From assembly GCA_022497155.1 (NCBI GenBank), contig MU385732.1, positions 248,001 through 312,000 of the forward strand: a stretch of 64,000 nt of DNA, written 5' to 3'. Under the pieces are notes generated by a model, which worked only from the letters and a program-made list of their open reading frames with translations, was not told the DNA's origin and made no database searches. Shown piece after piece: positions 1 to 10,442 of this stretch. Both the position numbers and the translations under genes were made by a program. The stretch comes from Whalleya microplaca (Eukaryota > Ascomycota > Sordariomycetes > Xylariales > Xylariaceae). The stretch's first letter is position 1, and every line of letters starts with the position of its first letter.

Positions 1-1241
1 TGATGCGTCCACAACTCACCATCCCTTTCAACCTGCGCTCGGCGATCTTCAAGGGGCCGGCCGCGACATAGTCTTCAAACAGATAATAGAAAAGATTGCT
101 CGTTCCTTCACTCTCCAGATTCACTGGCTGGCCATTGCTATCCAAGGACATGCCTGTTTGGTTTCGACTCAATCCTGGCCTGTCCGTCGCTTCCGTACTG
201 AGCGTCTCCCGAATTGCGCTTTGGGCAAGTGGATTATTCCTGAAGAGCTCGTAGCCCTGCTTTGATAACTGCACGAGAACATTAAGGGTATTGGACCTGA
301 TGCTTTTAAGCTCCTCGTCCTGCCATCTCTGCTCCTCTTCCTTCTCCGGCGCTGGTTCGAATGTGGGCGCTTCGTGTATTGACAACACGGTGCCTGGCAA
401 AATAATGAATAACTTCCTCACCAAGTCTTGAATATGGAAGAGCACGTACAATCATTGCAGAGTACCAGCCATTGCCAGTGCTTTGGTGGCATTATACTAC
501 CAATACGTTGGTCTTCGGGCTCATGGCTCGGCCTCTTATGTAGCCAATGAGCTCCAATACACAGGGCTTTCTAGGATGTTAGCATCGAGAAGAAGAAGAA
601 ACATTACGGAGAAGGGTACGCACCGCTACGAGTTTGATCTGTCGAGAAATAGTTGACGGTATCCTTGAGTTGTAGATATAACTGCAGGCTATCGTTATCG
701 AAGTTGGCGAGGTTGGAAAGTTCTTTTATCCTTGTAGATTTCAACGAGGTATCACCATTCGCCTCGTCGCCCTTTTCTAGGTCTACAGGCGAGTCGCGGT
801 GTGTATCGACGGAATTCTTGCTTCGGTGTATGTGATCCTTGTCTACCCGTGGTGTAGTTCCGGGCAGGATCATCAACCCACTTAACCTCTTAGAGAAATC
901 ATATTTCGCCACGATGGGCTTCATTGCATCCTCCTGTGTCCTTGGATCCCATATGTTGCTAAGGATCTAATCAGTATGGAAAACTCGTCTAGAATTAGGA
1001 CTAAAGCGTACATCCATCGGATAGGGTATTCAGAGCCTTTTCTTTCTTCCTCAATAAGTTGCTTGAAGTGGGAAGCACTGAGATTAAAAGCGATACGCGC
1101 ACGTGCAGGTCCGAATTCGACGACGAAGTTTTTGCTGTTTCTGTTTGCGATGTGAGGTTTAGTCTTCTTGAAGACATCTTCTAGATCGAAGTCCTCAAAT
1201 GGGATTTCCGAGCTCCCGAGATCCTTGTTTGACGCCATCAT
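1..1241 (-). CDS. CorA-like Mg2+ transporter family protein, fungal type (3' part cut by window edge)
   Basis: This model has four exons so far: 1241-1012, 958-624, 566-450 and 393-20. A further intron opens with GTGAGT at position 19 and continues off the left edge. The 352 residues seen look like the soluble N-terminal part of the fungal CorA-like family. I recognise INIWDPRTQED followed by a YDFSKRL block, then CIGAHWLH, and later an NLFYYLFEDY block. The paired transmembrane helices and GxN motif that would prove a metal-ion channel must lie beyond the edge and are not visible. Fungal members of this family are often annotated as hypothetical, and their transport activity is rarely tested. 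Two ATGs in tandem (1241 and 1238) could start translation. The gene is divergent from the acetyltransferase at 1912. I am fairly sure of the family and unsure of the function. Confidence 0.72.
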
Positions 1242-1911
1242 CGCTTATAGGATGAAAATAGTGTCCAACGTAGAAAATCATACAACATAATCGAGGATGT
1301 ACTGAAGTATTAATACTCGAGAAAGAACGAGAAGAGGCAGGAAAGAGAGGCGCAAAGTCTGCGAAACCAACGTCGCGAAATGAGATCGACGGGGGTTCTG
1401 GTGATCTCTCACATGCAGCAGGCAGCTGAACGACCGGCATAGTGGGGTCTTGGGGGCGGCGGGTGGCGGGTATTCCCATAGTGTTTTGGAGTTCTAGTGT
1501 AACCGCTCACCTAGATAGCCGTTTATGGTCGCTATGGTGGCTACGGCCCCCAACTCTCCTCCTCAACCGCTCTACGGCGGCTACATACATATGTAAGCCG
1601 TTTGATTCGAGGAGCAGGGGTTTCTGATATAAGTTAGGCAGGCCGTTTCTCGTTGAGACGGTAACGAATATACATTATTGTATATCCATGTATGTATAGA
1701 CAAGTCATTACTTCCCAGCCTCATGACTCAACATGATGCTTCAGCGACTAAAAACAATTTGCTCCTCATCTAGACTTTGATGTTGAAAAGAGTTATAAAC
1801 AAGCATTATGCAGAGTCCCGGTTGTCGATCCAGTAGGCGTACTACCTTTTAGCCAATCACTGCTCATCCGTCGATATTTAGAACGTCTCGAAGCTGCATT
1901 TTCGAACCAAC
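1242..1911. other. Intergenic, divergent promoter region
   Basis: This 670-nt stretch separates the divergently transcribed CorA-like gene and the GNAT gene, so it should hold both promoters. I see no convincing reading frame or RNA gene in it. Confidence 0.5.
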
Positions 1912-2676
1912 ATGTCCAACGATAATGGGGCTCGAAAATGGAGGATCGAAGTTGTTTCACCAAACGACGAAGGTTGTTGCTTCTATCTCAGCCATTACAA
2001 GCCGTTCAGGCTGGCTGCATTGTTAGAAGATCCCGAAGGTGGGTAGAGACATCCAACATACATATAGATCGGATGATTCATGTCGCAAGGGCTGATCTTG
2101 CGGCTATTTCTGCGAACAGCGTTCGGCTCGACCTATGCCCGCGAAGTGGACTTCACTGACGACGACTGGGTCGCTCGCCTCAAGAACCCTCTCGCAAAGA
2201 CGTTTGTGGCCGTGCGCACCCATGATGGAAGGGTCTTGTCTGCTACGTCACTAATAGGACCGCTACTGGACTCAATTCCAGCGAGTAACCCAACCCAGGT
2301 CGTCAAGGAAATGAGAAATGGTGGTGATCAACAGCAAAGTCACGAGATCTCACCGATACCTTTCCAGATCACTGGCGTCTACACCAGACCCGAGGCTCGA
2401 GGTCAAGGACTTGGGAAGGCATTAGCCAAAGCCGCGACAGAGCACGCTCTCAGACAGGCTAATGAGAAAGGCAGAGCGCTCAGGCTCAGCGTCGTGGTCT
2501 ATAAGTCGAACCGCGCTGCCATCTCGTTCTATGAAAGCTGCGGCTTCGTCGCCGGCCCCGAAGGTGGCAGGGCGGTTTTCAATCCTCTGAAGAACTTCTC
2601 TGCCGAGGAAATATGCATGTATTATCATCACGGCAGCCACGGGCAGGACGGGTCTCCTGACAGACTCTCGAAATGA
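1912..2676 (+). CDS. GNAT-family N-acetyltransferase
   Basis: There are two exons, 1912-2038 and 2090-2676, with a 51-nt intron. Splicing joins an N-terminal block containing KPFRLAALLEDP to a block containing FGSTYAREVDFTDDDW. The product is a GNAT protein of about 237 residues. The acetyl-CoA-binding motif A is RPEARGQGLGKAL, preceded by the strand FQITGVYT, and motif B reads SNRAAISFYESCGF. Proteins of this type transfer an acetyl group from acetyl-CoA to an amine. The substrate cannot be read from the sequence, and there is no signal peptide or membrane segment, so it is probably cytosolic or nuclear. The start at 1912 is chosen because it opens the only frame that continues across the intron; the ATG at 2080 lies inside the intron. 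Confidence 0.82.
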
Positions 2677-3244
2677 AGATGGCTCCATTGATCGACCTCT
2701 TTGTGGCTCAGCCCGCCTGTCATCCAACCAACTTCGGATCGCCTCCGCTTGGTTGGCCTCGGCGTCGCAGTCGAACCTGACCCAGAAAGTTCAGCTTTCT
2801 GACGTTATGTCGCGTGGATTGGTCGAACCCTTACGTCCCAGTACTTGGGATCGCCTTGCGGAGTGCACCGAAACCATCCGAATTGACCGTTTGATGGGTT
2901 CGCAATCCCACGACACGATATTTTCACACGTGAATTGTGATGAGGATGATCCCGGCCATCATTTCCCGTGGGCCATCAAGGCATCATCAGCCACAGGACC
3001 AAACTACGATGTGTGCATTTACATACATCGGCAACCCCTAATGTCGGATTCCCATTCCCTCCCCTTCTTCAGCTCCAGGCCAGCCATTCCATTCCTTACG
3101 TCGACAAACATCACTCAGATCTGAGAACCCGAAGGCACGCTCATTAGTTCCCTTCTTACAGTTCTATTTCACCTCGCCCCAACTTTCGTTTCCCACAGAT
3201 ATCTATCATTGAGAAACCTCAACTATCCACCAACCATTATCAAG
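2677..3244. other. Intergenic region upstream of the CFEM gene
   Basis: About 570 nt lie between the GNAT stop and the CFEM start. An open frame at 2753-3124 has no recognisable motif and I do not call it. The last 100 nt are pyrimidine-rich (cccttcttac, tttcacctcg), as is usual just upstream of fungal genes. Confidence 0.4.
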
Positions 3245-4174
3245 ATGTTGACAAACCAGAAAATCGTCTATGCCGCCCTCATCGGGTCTCTGGCCCAACA
3301 CGCCCAGTGCCAACTGCCCCAGACCCCAGCCCCGATGCAGACGCTCCCACCGTGCGTGGCGAACTGCGTGCAATCAGCTGGATGCCCATCAACCGACATC
3401 AAGTGCATATGTGATAAGTCCAACGGCGGCAGCTTTCTGTCCGACGCCGTCGTCTGCATGAACAAATCATGCCCAGATTCAACCTCCGCCGGCGACCTGG
3501 TGGACCCCCTGAAGACTAGCTGCGAGAGCATGGGCAAGAGCATCCCTGACAAGGCCGTCCAGGACGCCATGGCCAAGGCCCAGCGTGACGTCAAGGAGGC
3601 CGACAAGGCCGCCGGCGATGCCGGCGAAGACGCCCACAAGGAAGTCGACCAGGCCAGTGACGACGCCAAGCAAGACGTCAAGGACACCAGTGACGAAGCC
3701 AAGAAGGAAGTCAAGGAGACCAGCGACGACGTCAGCCACGACGTTGAGGAGAAGGCGAAGGAGGCGTCGGCGACCGTGTCCGGCGTCGCGCAGTCCATCA
3801 AGGACGAGGTGCCCAAGGCGACCTCGCAGATCGCTCAGGCCACGTCCGCCGTCGGCCGCGCGACCTCCGAGATCGGGGCGCAGGCGACGCAGGTCGCGGC
3901 GTCGGTGTCGAACCTGGCGTCCGAGATCACCACCATCCCGACGCCGCTGGCCAGCCTGCTGTCCGACAGCACCAAGATCCTGTCCGAGACCGCCGCGCTG
4001 GGCTCCCTGGCCTCCCAGTCCCTCCTGATCGCCGCCACCCCGACCTCGTCCGGCGCGGCCACCAGCACTGCGGACGGCTCGCCTAGCACGACGCCCGGCG
4101 AGGGTGCCGCTACACGGGAGAACGCCTCGCTGTTGGGCGCCGTCATGGCTGTCGTGGCCGCGCTGGCGTTCTAG
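3245..4174 (+). CDS. CFEM-domain cell-surface protein with LEA-like 11-residue repeats, probable GPI anchor
   Basis: This is a single-exon protein of 309 residues. Residues 1 to about 20 form a signal peptide. Residues 37-93 carry the eight cysteines of a CFEM domain (C37, C41, C47, C54, C56, C71, C76, C93). An aspartate at 51 sits three residues before the fourth cysteine, the position used for haem binding in characterised CFEM proteins. Residues 128-171 are four consecutive 11-residue units of charged amphipathic helix, for example DDAKQDVKDTS and DEAKKEVKETS. An Ala/Ser/Thr-rich helix follows to about 240, then a Ser/Thr linker. The tail ends in ASLLGAVMAVVAALAF, which fits a GPI-attachment signal. 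CFEM proteins act in haem or iron capture, in wall structure, or as effectors, and I cannot say which applies here. The start at 3245 begins the signal peptide; in-frame codons upstream are not preceded by another ATG. Confidence 0.85.
   Translation: MLTNQKIVYAALIGSLAQHAQCQLPQTPAPMQTLPPCVANCVQSAGCPSTDIKCICDKSNGGSFLSDAVVCMNKSCPDSTSAGDLVDPLKTSCESMGKSIPDKAVQDAMAKAQRDVKEADKAAGDAGEDAHKEVDQASDDAKQDVKDTSDEAKKEVKETSDDVSHDVEEKAKEASATVSGVAQSIKDEVPKATSQIAQATSAVGRATSEIGAQATQVAASVSNLASEITTIPTPLASLLSDSTKILSETAALGSLASQSLLIAATPTSSGAATSTADGSPSTTPGEGAATRENASLLGAVMAVVAALAF
3626..3757 (+). repeat. 33-bp coding tandem repeat, four units (11-residue helical repeat)
   Basis: Four diverged 33-bp units within the CFEM gene encode units of the form D-(D/E)-A-x-x-(D/E)-V-x-x-(T/A)-S. 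An 11-residue period is typical of group 3 LEA proteins, apolipoproteins and synucleins, which fold as amphipathic helices on membranes. The fourth unit has drifted (DDVSHDVEEKA). Confidence 0.8.
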
Positions 4175-4790
4175 AGCGTCGGCCATGGCCGAGTAATCGT
4201 AATTTTCTCCTTGCTGTACAAAAAAACGTGGTTCAATATGGGTTTGCATAATAGAGTTTGGACGCATCATATCATATCTATCAGTGGCCGACTAGTCAGC
4301 ACATCCTATAGAAAAGGGGTTGGATCCGAGACATAGCATGATGAAAGGAGAGCTGGCTGCACTTATGGGCTAGAGAGTAATGGGGAGGGGGTAGCGTGGA
4401 ACAGACAGTTCGTATCGGACTAGATTATTAAGAATATTGACATTGAGACAATTGAACATCACATTCCAAACCTCACACGTAATATGTTTAACTCTAGCAT
4501 ATGCTTTTTAATAGAGATTCTATTCGGGGTATAATTAGTTGATATATTAGCGTGACCCCAGGTATCAACACAAGGGTTTTTATTGCAAGGACATTAATAA
4601 ATCTTCAGAGTCTAAGGCTACTTCAGTATGTAGTAGAACAAAGCATCGACTAATTAGGTTACAAGACATTTGCAGCATATGACTGCAGAGCAAACAGATG
4701 TTTCTTTATATCCATGAGATATGCCAGCAACAGACAAGCAGCTAGATACAAATTCCTCTCGGAAATACATACTTCTCATGATGCCGTTCA
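4175..4790. other. Convergent intergenic region
   Basis: This 616-nt region lies between the stops of the CFEM gene (+) and MSH5 (-), so it should hold both transcription ends. It is AT-rich, and I see no gene. Confidence 0.5.
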
Positions 4791-7700
4791 CTAAGTAGAT
4801 GGTGAAGCAGAATTCGAGATCGATTCGTCCGGCGATAAAACCTGGTCCAGGATATTTCGGTGCCAATTCTCAGCACCCTTCGATTTCCACCCTTTGTTTG
4901 GTGGCGGTAGAATATCTTGTTCGAGGAAAGCTCGAGCAACGGCCTCTGCTTCCTCAAGCTTTTGCGTCTCAGCGTCAGATAATTTAGAGCAGACCACCTC
5001 GAGGTCCTCATTACGGGCGATCATCAGCATAATAGATTCAGCCCTTTCGACCACAGCTTGGTCGACACCGTTCATCGCAGCGCACCGACTGCCAAAGCTT
5101 GAAATGCTTCGACCGGGTGCCAGTTGAAAAAGGTACGTGACTTGATCTTCCGTGGCAGGGGTATCAAAATCCACGCGAACCTCCATATGCGCAAAGGCTA
5201 GCTCTGGGGTTTCTGCTAGAAAATTGTTCTCGAAAATCTCGTGAAAATGTGTAGCGGCCAACACCTTTGGCCTCTCAGGTCCAAGAGAAGAGAAGTGATC
5301 CAGCAATGCTGTCATGAGACCAGCACCATCAAGACTGGTTGTACCTTTACCGAATTCATCTATCAGCACAAGACTCCTACGAGTAGCAAAGTTCATTGCG
5401 AATGCTACCTGACGTAAGTCAATTGAGAACGCGCTCTCGTTCCTTGCCACACTCTCGCGTGTGGCAATACGGGTCAGGAGACGATCAGTGATACCGATGT
5501 GGGCTCGCTCAGCTGGTACAAAGCAACCAATGTGTGCCAGATACACTATAAGCGCAACCTGCTTGAGATACACACTCTTGCCAGAGTGGTTCGGTCCGGT
5601 TAACACTAGAGTACTTGGGTGTGTCGCCGAGTTTCGTGCAATATCAACTGCAATTTCGCTCCCGGCGTCCTCATTTTCATCATTAGGTCCGCCTGAAATA
5701 TGACAATCGTTGGCAATGAACGACGGTACCACCAATTCCTGCAGAGGATGGCGGCCACCCTCAATGCGTATGGTATTTTGAGAAGTCATTTTAGGCGCCA
5801 CCCAGCCATACTGGCCGCAACCGATCGCCAGCGCAAGGAAGCTGTCGAACTCACCAAGAACCTCAGATACCGCAACGATTGATTCTTCCAGCTCAAGAAC
5901 TTTTACCGCGAGTTCATGAATAAGTTCGATCTCCCGGTCTAGCACCATCCAATGAGCATATGACGATGGGATCCTGTGCAAAGGACTTACCAATTATCAT
6001 ACTGTACGCATCTCCGACCTGTTCATCCATCTCCTTCATCCACCGATTCTTATAGTATACGCAGCCATCAGCTGTAAACATACCCTCCCAGACATCGTCC
6101 AAACCCTCACCATTATAGGTGCTCTTCCCGGTCTCGGGATTGAGCGAAACTACAGTCAAGAATCCTAATTGCGGATAAAAGATGCAGTTTTGCACATACT
6201 GTTGGGCCCACTCAGGTACATCTCTTCGCAGCTTCGTAATAACACCATCCAGAAAGGAATCCATGCCGTCGTATCTTCGCTTCAACTCATCGAGATTAGC
6301 ATCGACGCCATGTTTTACAGCAGTCCTTCCACGTTCGCTGGACTGCTCGAAATCAATGGTATGACTAATAAGCGAGCCAGTTTGCTTGATGCGATGCGGT
6401 TCGATTACTTCAATGACCTGACTATTATATTAGGGAAGTCATATACGACGGTTTAATGGTGCTTGCCTTTCTGATGATCTCGATCTTGTCTGCCCCTGGT
6501 AGAGCGTCAAGTGACTCTCTGACTTGTAAACTGCACATGGCGAATCGCTGTAAAGCAGCCCAAACATTATTGGCAACAGAGGCTTTCCGTCCAGGAATGT
6601 CGACACCTTTCCGTAAGAGAGCTAAGATCGCTTTCATATTCTTGATCCTTCTGAGGTTCTTGCTTAACTCCATGAGAGTTTCGGTATTCTCGGGGCGCAA
6701 TAAGAATGACAATGTCTTCTGCCGTGTGTTGATCAAGTCAATATCAGTGCTCGGCCTCAGGAATATCTGACGAAGTTTCGACTTTCCCTGAGGGGTACGA
6801 GCCAGATAGTGGAATAGTCCATAGACAGATAAACTTTCCTTGGCTCCGGATGTGGAATGATTAGGACCTCGTTGGTGACTGTTTGGGTGATATTCCGATT
6901 GTAAGATTTGGAGGGATACCAGTGTATCGGCGTTGACGAACATGCAATCGAATGGAGCAAACATCTCAACTGACCTGATCCTGTATGCTACCAAGGCATC
7001 GGGGTCATTGGGTAAGTACTGAGCAGACTTCCTGCGTTGAATGTCACCCAGCAATGCACCAGCGCAGCCGATCTGCAACTCGTCAGAGGACAGCACCGTA
7101 GGTGGAGAGGAGATAGGAGATATCTAACCGTCAGCCTGCTATCAAGGTTGATTGAAGTACCCAGCCGTATTAAGCGACCTTGCCTGGAGCCCCTTTGACC
7201 ACTATAATCATCGGTTTCATCGATGGTGTCATCAACGACAGATGTATAAACCATACTCTGGCGACCTGACATCTCAAGGTCCAATCCTAATAGCTTGTCT
7301 TTCCCAGAATCATAACGGAAGTCAGCCGAATTGAGGTCTCTTAGAATATAAGCTCCTTGTATATCACCTTCAAATCTCGTCAATGCTCGTTGAACTCGCT
7401 TTTTCAATCCCGAAGGAATCTAAACTTACCTCTGTTTCCGTGGATCCCTTGGGCTCCTCTAGCTAGGTAGCTTGCAAGAGTATCGGAGGCTCTTGCTGAG
7501 ACAAGGATAGTGGTGGGCTTTGCGTAAAGGAGGAGTGTCTCTACGAAGTCGATGCCCGACATAGCCACGTCCTCAAGGAGGTACAAGGTCTCATCCAATG
7601 CAATGTAATAAGCACACCCAAGATTCCCATTGTCCTTCATATCGATTGCCATAATGACCTCATTCAAGGCATCTGCCTCTTCGTTCGATACCACATTGTC

Positions 7701-8072
7701 GTCGTCGTCGTCGTCTACATCATCATTGTCCTCGGGCTGCCTTCTTGAACTAACTGAAGATGCCCGCTGGGATGGTGGACGGAGGGACAGTCTTTGCCTT
7801 TGGGGGTGTTGTGGAAGCTGTGGGGAAGGATGATAGGACTGGACTGTAGCTCTAGACGGGGCACGACTGGAGTTCCTTGACTGACCCCCATTTGATGAGT
7901 TGGTATATCTACGTCTGGTATGCGCCGTGTTAGGTGTAGAAAAGAGACGGCGAGCCCCTGAGGATGGAGTTGGCGAGGAGCTGATCTGGCTAGAGAACTG
8001 GGTGCGAGCGGAATGCATAGATGGTGATCTGGACGGTGTCTGGTATTTCCTTTGGGACGCCATATTGCTCAT
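4791..8072 (-). CDS. MSH5: MutS homolog MSH5, meiotic crossover factor
   Basis: There are five exons: 8072-7430, 7367-7129, 7072-6467, 6417-5991 and 5938-4791. They give about 1,020 residues. The ATPase domain is diagnostic: Walker A is GPNHSGKS (near residue 753), followed by TRESVARNESAF, LRQVAFAMNFATRRS and Walker B LIDEFGKGT. The DEFGKGT form identifies MSH5, because MSH4 and mismatch-repair MutS proteins read DELGRGT. MSH5 pairs with MSH4 as a sliding clamp that stabilises meiotic recombination intermediates, and it lacks the mismatch-reading N-terminal domain. Here the N-terminus is a Ser/Arg/Pro-rich, probably disordered region followed by an acidic run of aspartates before the conserved part. 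The intron at 6418-6466 uses a GC donor (AG|GCAAGC). A second ATG at 8063 could equally be the start. The exact splice sites of the first two introns are inferred. Confidence 0.9.
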
Positions 8073-8524
8073 GTGATGGCCTTCAAATATCTCCTGATAG
8101 TTCTGATGTATGTAATGGCTAAAGGGCGGGTGGCCAGGTATACCATCACTTAGTCGGAGGTAGGTGCAGACCATAACTCGAGTGGTTTGAACGAAAGGAG
8201 CGGTAGCCGCATCTGGCAAGCATCATCAACAGAAAGCACCACTGACCCTATGGTATACTGCTTACGGGCATACAGGATGCATATAAGCACATCTCCATAC
8301 AAATTTAGGTAAAGCATCCTTCCTCGAGCTGCGTGCTTCACTAACCTCTTCAAGGACGCATATCCCCGACAAAGTCATTCGTAATCACCTCATCTGGTAT
8401 ATACACGCAGCAAATACCAAAGCAACGGTCTCATATTTCTCAATAGTACATATATATCATGGTTGTATGATGTCGGCCCCATGGTTTCGCAAATGTGTCT
8501 CGTGTGTGGTCTCCGAACTGTGGT
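8073..8524. other. Intergenic, EMC5 end / MSH5 promoter
   Basis: This 452-nt stretch lies between two co-directional minus-strand genes and holds the 3' end of EMC5 and the upstream region of MSH5. The MSH5 frame stays open upstream of 8072 for about 150 nt without another ATG. Confidence 0.4.
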
Positions 8525-9003
8525 CTACTGCCCCTTCGCCTTGGCCCATTCATCAAACTCCCGTCTTTGCTGAATAATATCAATGAAGCCTGGCCGACTT
8601 TCTAATAACTTGAATGGGTTTCCCACATAGTCCTTTTCTACCTCCCCGCTGCTATTCTTGAACCCTGCCTCGCCTTCCCTCTCGATCTGTCCAGCCCAAA
8701 CGCGCCACTGAATCGGTCGTAATCTTGATGTCCCCAGCACCATACCTAAGCAGACGATGAAAGTCGCGACAATGCTCTCGATGGTGATATCGATTGGCAG
8801 CGACGTTGTCGTCCCGGATTGTGATGTAGTCAAAGAGGCTAATGATGCGGCCCGGTAGGATTGAAGATTCGATACTTCATGGGCCGAATAGCAGCTAGGT
8901 TTCTGGTTAGCAAGCTCCTCAACGGCAATTGAAATCGATGTCCATACGCATGAAATAGTAGAATAAGGCCGAACGCCGTAGTAGCTTTGGAGACCAAAGT
9001 CAT
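8525..9003 (-). CDS. EMC5: ER membrane protein complex subunit 5 (EMC5/MMgT family)
   Basis: There are two exons, 9003-8948 and 8894-8525, with a 53-nt intron. The product has 141 residues, the usual size for the family. The first helix, FGLILLFHACYSAHE, is split by the intron. The second helix follows LPIDITIESIVATFIVCLGMVLG. After it come the family's conserved cytosolic blocks RPIQWRVWAGQIEREGEA and GNPFKLLESRPGF. EMC5 is a core subunit of the complex that inserts tail-anchored and multi-spanning proteins into the ER membrane. Splicing is supported because only the joined product restores the CYSAHE motif after a hydrophobic stretch. It is divergent from the HAD gene at 9592. Confidence 0.9.
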
Positions 9004-9591
9004 CTTTCCGTTGATCCGTCCACTTGTAGGAGCGTGTATTGAGACGTTTATTAGCTGTAACATGTAAATAAGTTATCGGGCCGTCCATGCTTGAATGCAA
9101 GACGCAGCGCAATGCATTGGTTACATAAGCAGTATAGCTAGGTACAGTGTTAAATCTGTTTTGCACACGTGTTACACAACGTCACTAGCACACCTTATGT
9201 AGGCGGGTTGCTTCCTACACGCCAACTGGTACCTACTTCAATATAAAGTCTCAAGTACATCTTGATCGGATAATCGAATCTAATCATCGTTGATATTAAT
9301 TATCACAGAACCTGTCCTACATGTACTAATCGTTGATTGAAAACATTAAGCGATTTACTATCATGTCGCGACTACTCTATGTGACCAGGCAGCCCCGCAT
9401 TACCCCGCGGGCAACCTAGTTACTTATCTAGACAACATCCGTGAGACATTAACATCGACAGTCATATTCGTGATCATAAGAAAGTATTAGCCTACGCCAG
9501 CTACGTGCTTCAATTTGATGTTTGGTCGCATATAGCCAACGCCGATATCTATCAGACACCTTACCATTTACAGGCTCTAGCCTCATTCAAC
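9004..9591. other. Divergent intergenic region
   Basis: This 588-nt stretch lies between EMC5 (-) and the HAD gene (+) and should hold both promoters. No other gene is visible. Confidence 0.45.
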
Positions 9592-10442
9592 ATGTCTCCA
9601 GTGAGTTATAACCTTGCTCCTATCCTGATCGCTTCATTGCTTCTTCTACACTTTTGTTGTTTGGTGAGGTTTTTTCTCTCGTACTAACAGAAAATAAGGG
9701 GAAAGTAAAGTATGTATTGCTCGATTGCGACAACACCTTGTGTCTGTCAGAGCGTCTGGCTTTCGAGGCCTGTACCGACCTGACCAACGAGGTTCTGGAG
9801 AAATGGGGCAAGTCAGAGCGCTACACCGTCGACCAACTGCTTGAGGACTTCGTCGGCCACAACTTCCGCGGCATGCTCCTTGGCCTGCAGAAGAAGCACA
9901 ACTTCACCATGACCCAGGAGGAAGTTGATGCCTACGTCGACCGTGAGCTCGGCGCCGTCACCGCGAAGCTGAGCGAGAAGTGTCAGCCCTGCCCCGGTGC
10001 CCCTGAGCAGCTCGAGGCACTGAAACAAGCCGGCTATCCCATGTCTGTCGTCAGCACCTCCGCAAAACCCCGCGTTGTGGCCAGTCTCAAGAAAGTCGGC
10101 ATCGACCACTACTTCCCTGACGAGCATGTCTACAGCGCTGCCACCAGCTTGAACCCTCCCTCTAGTAAGCCTGATCCTGCTATCTACAACTACGCCTGCA
10201 AGCAGCTGGGAGTCAAGAACGAGGAGTGCGTCACAGTCGAGGACAGCAAGAGCGGTGCTACCGCTGCCATGCGTGCCGGCATCCCTCTTATTGGATACGT
10301 TGGCGTCTACGGCATTGAAGAAGGCCAGGAGAAGATGGAGGAGATGGCCAAGCTCTTGACTGAGCAGTGCAAGGCCAATGTCATCATGTACGACTGGAAG
10401 GAGTTCCCAGAGTGCCTGAAGAAGATCGAGGCCAGTTTGTAA
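9592..10442 (+). CDS. HAD-superfamily hydrolase (subfamily IA)
   Basis: There are two exons, 9592-9600 (only ATG TCT CCA) and 9699-10442, giving 250 residues. The first HAD motif is YVLLDCDNTL, with the nucleophile and acid/base aspartates. A helical cap follows (residues about 20-95, with FVGHNFRGMLLGLQ). Then come motif II SVVSTSAKPR, a lysine region around SSKPDPAIY, and the acidic motif VEDSKSGATAA. These features place it in subfamily IA (phosphoglycolate or sugar-phosphate phosphatase-like). The true substrate is unknown. The tiny first exon is inferred from a good GTGAGT donor, a TACTAAC branch point and an in-frame join at GGG. If that is wrong, translation could begin further downstream, but the first motif would be lost. 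Codon use is strongly GC3-biased, which suggests high expression. Confidence 0.83.

Noticed and set aside
3268..4270. Long antisense frames of up to 263 codons over the CFEM gene
   Set aside because: They mirror the GC-rich, repeat-bearing coding strand. The CFEM cysteines, signal peptide and GPI tail fix the real strand.
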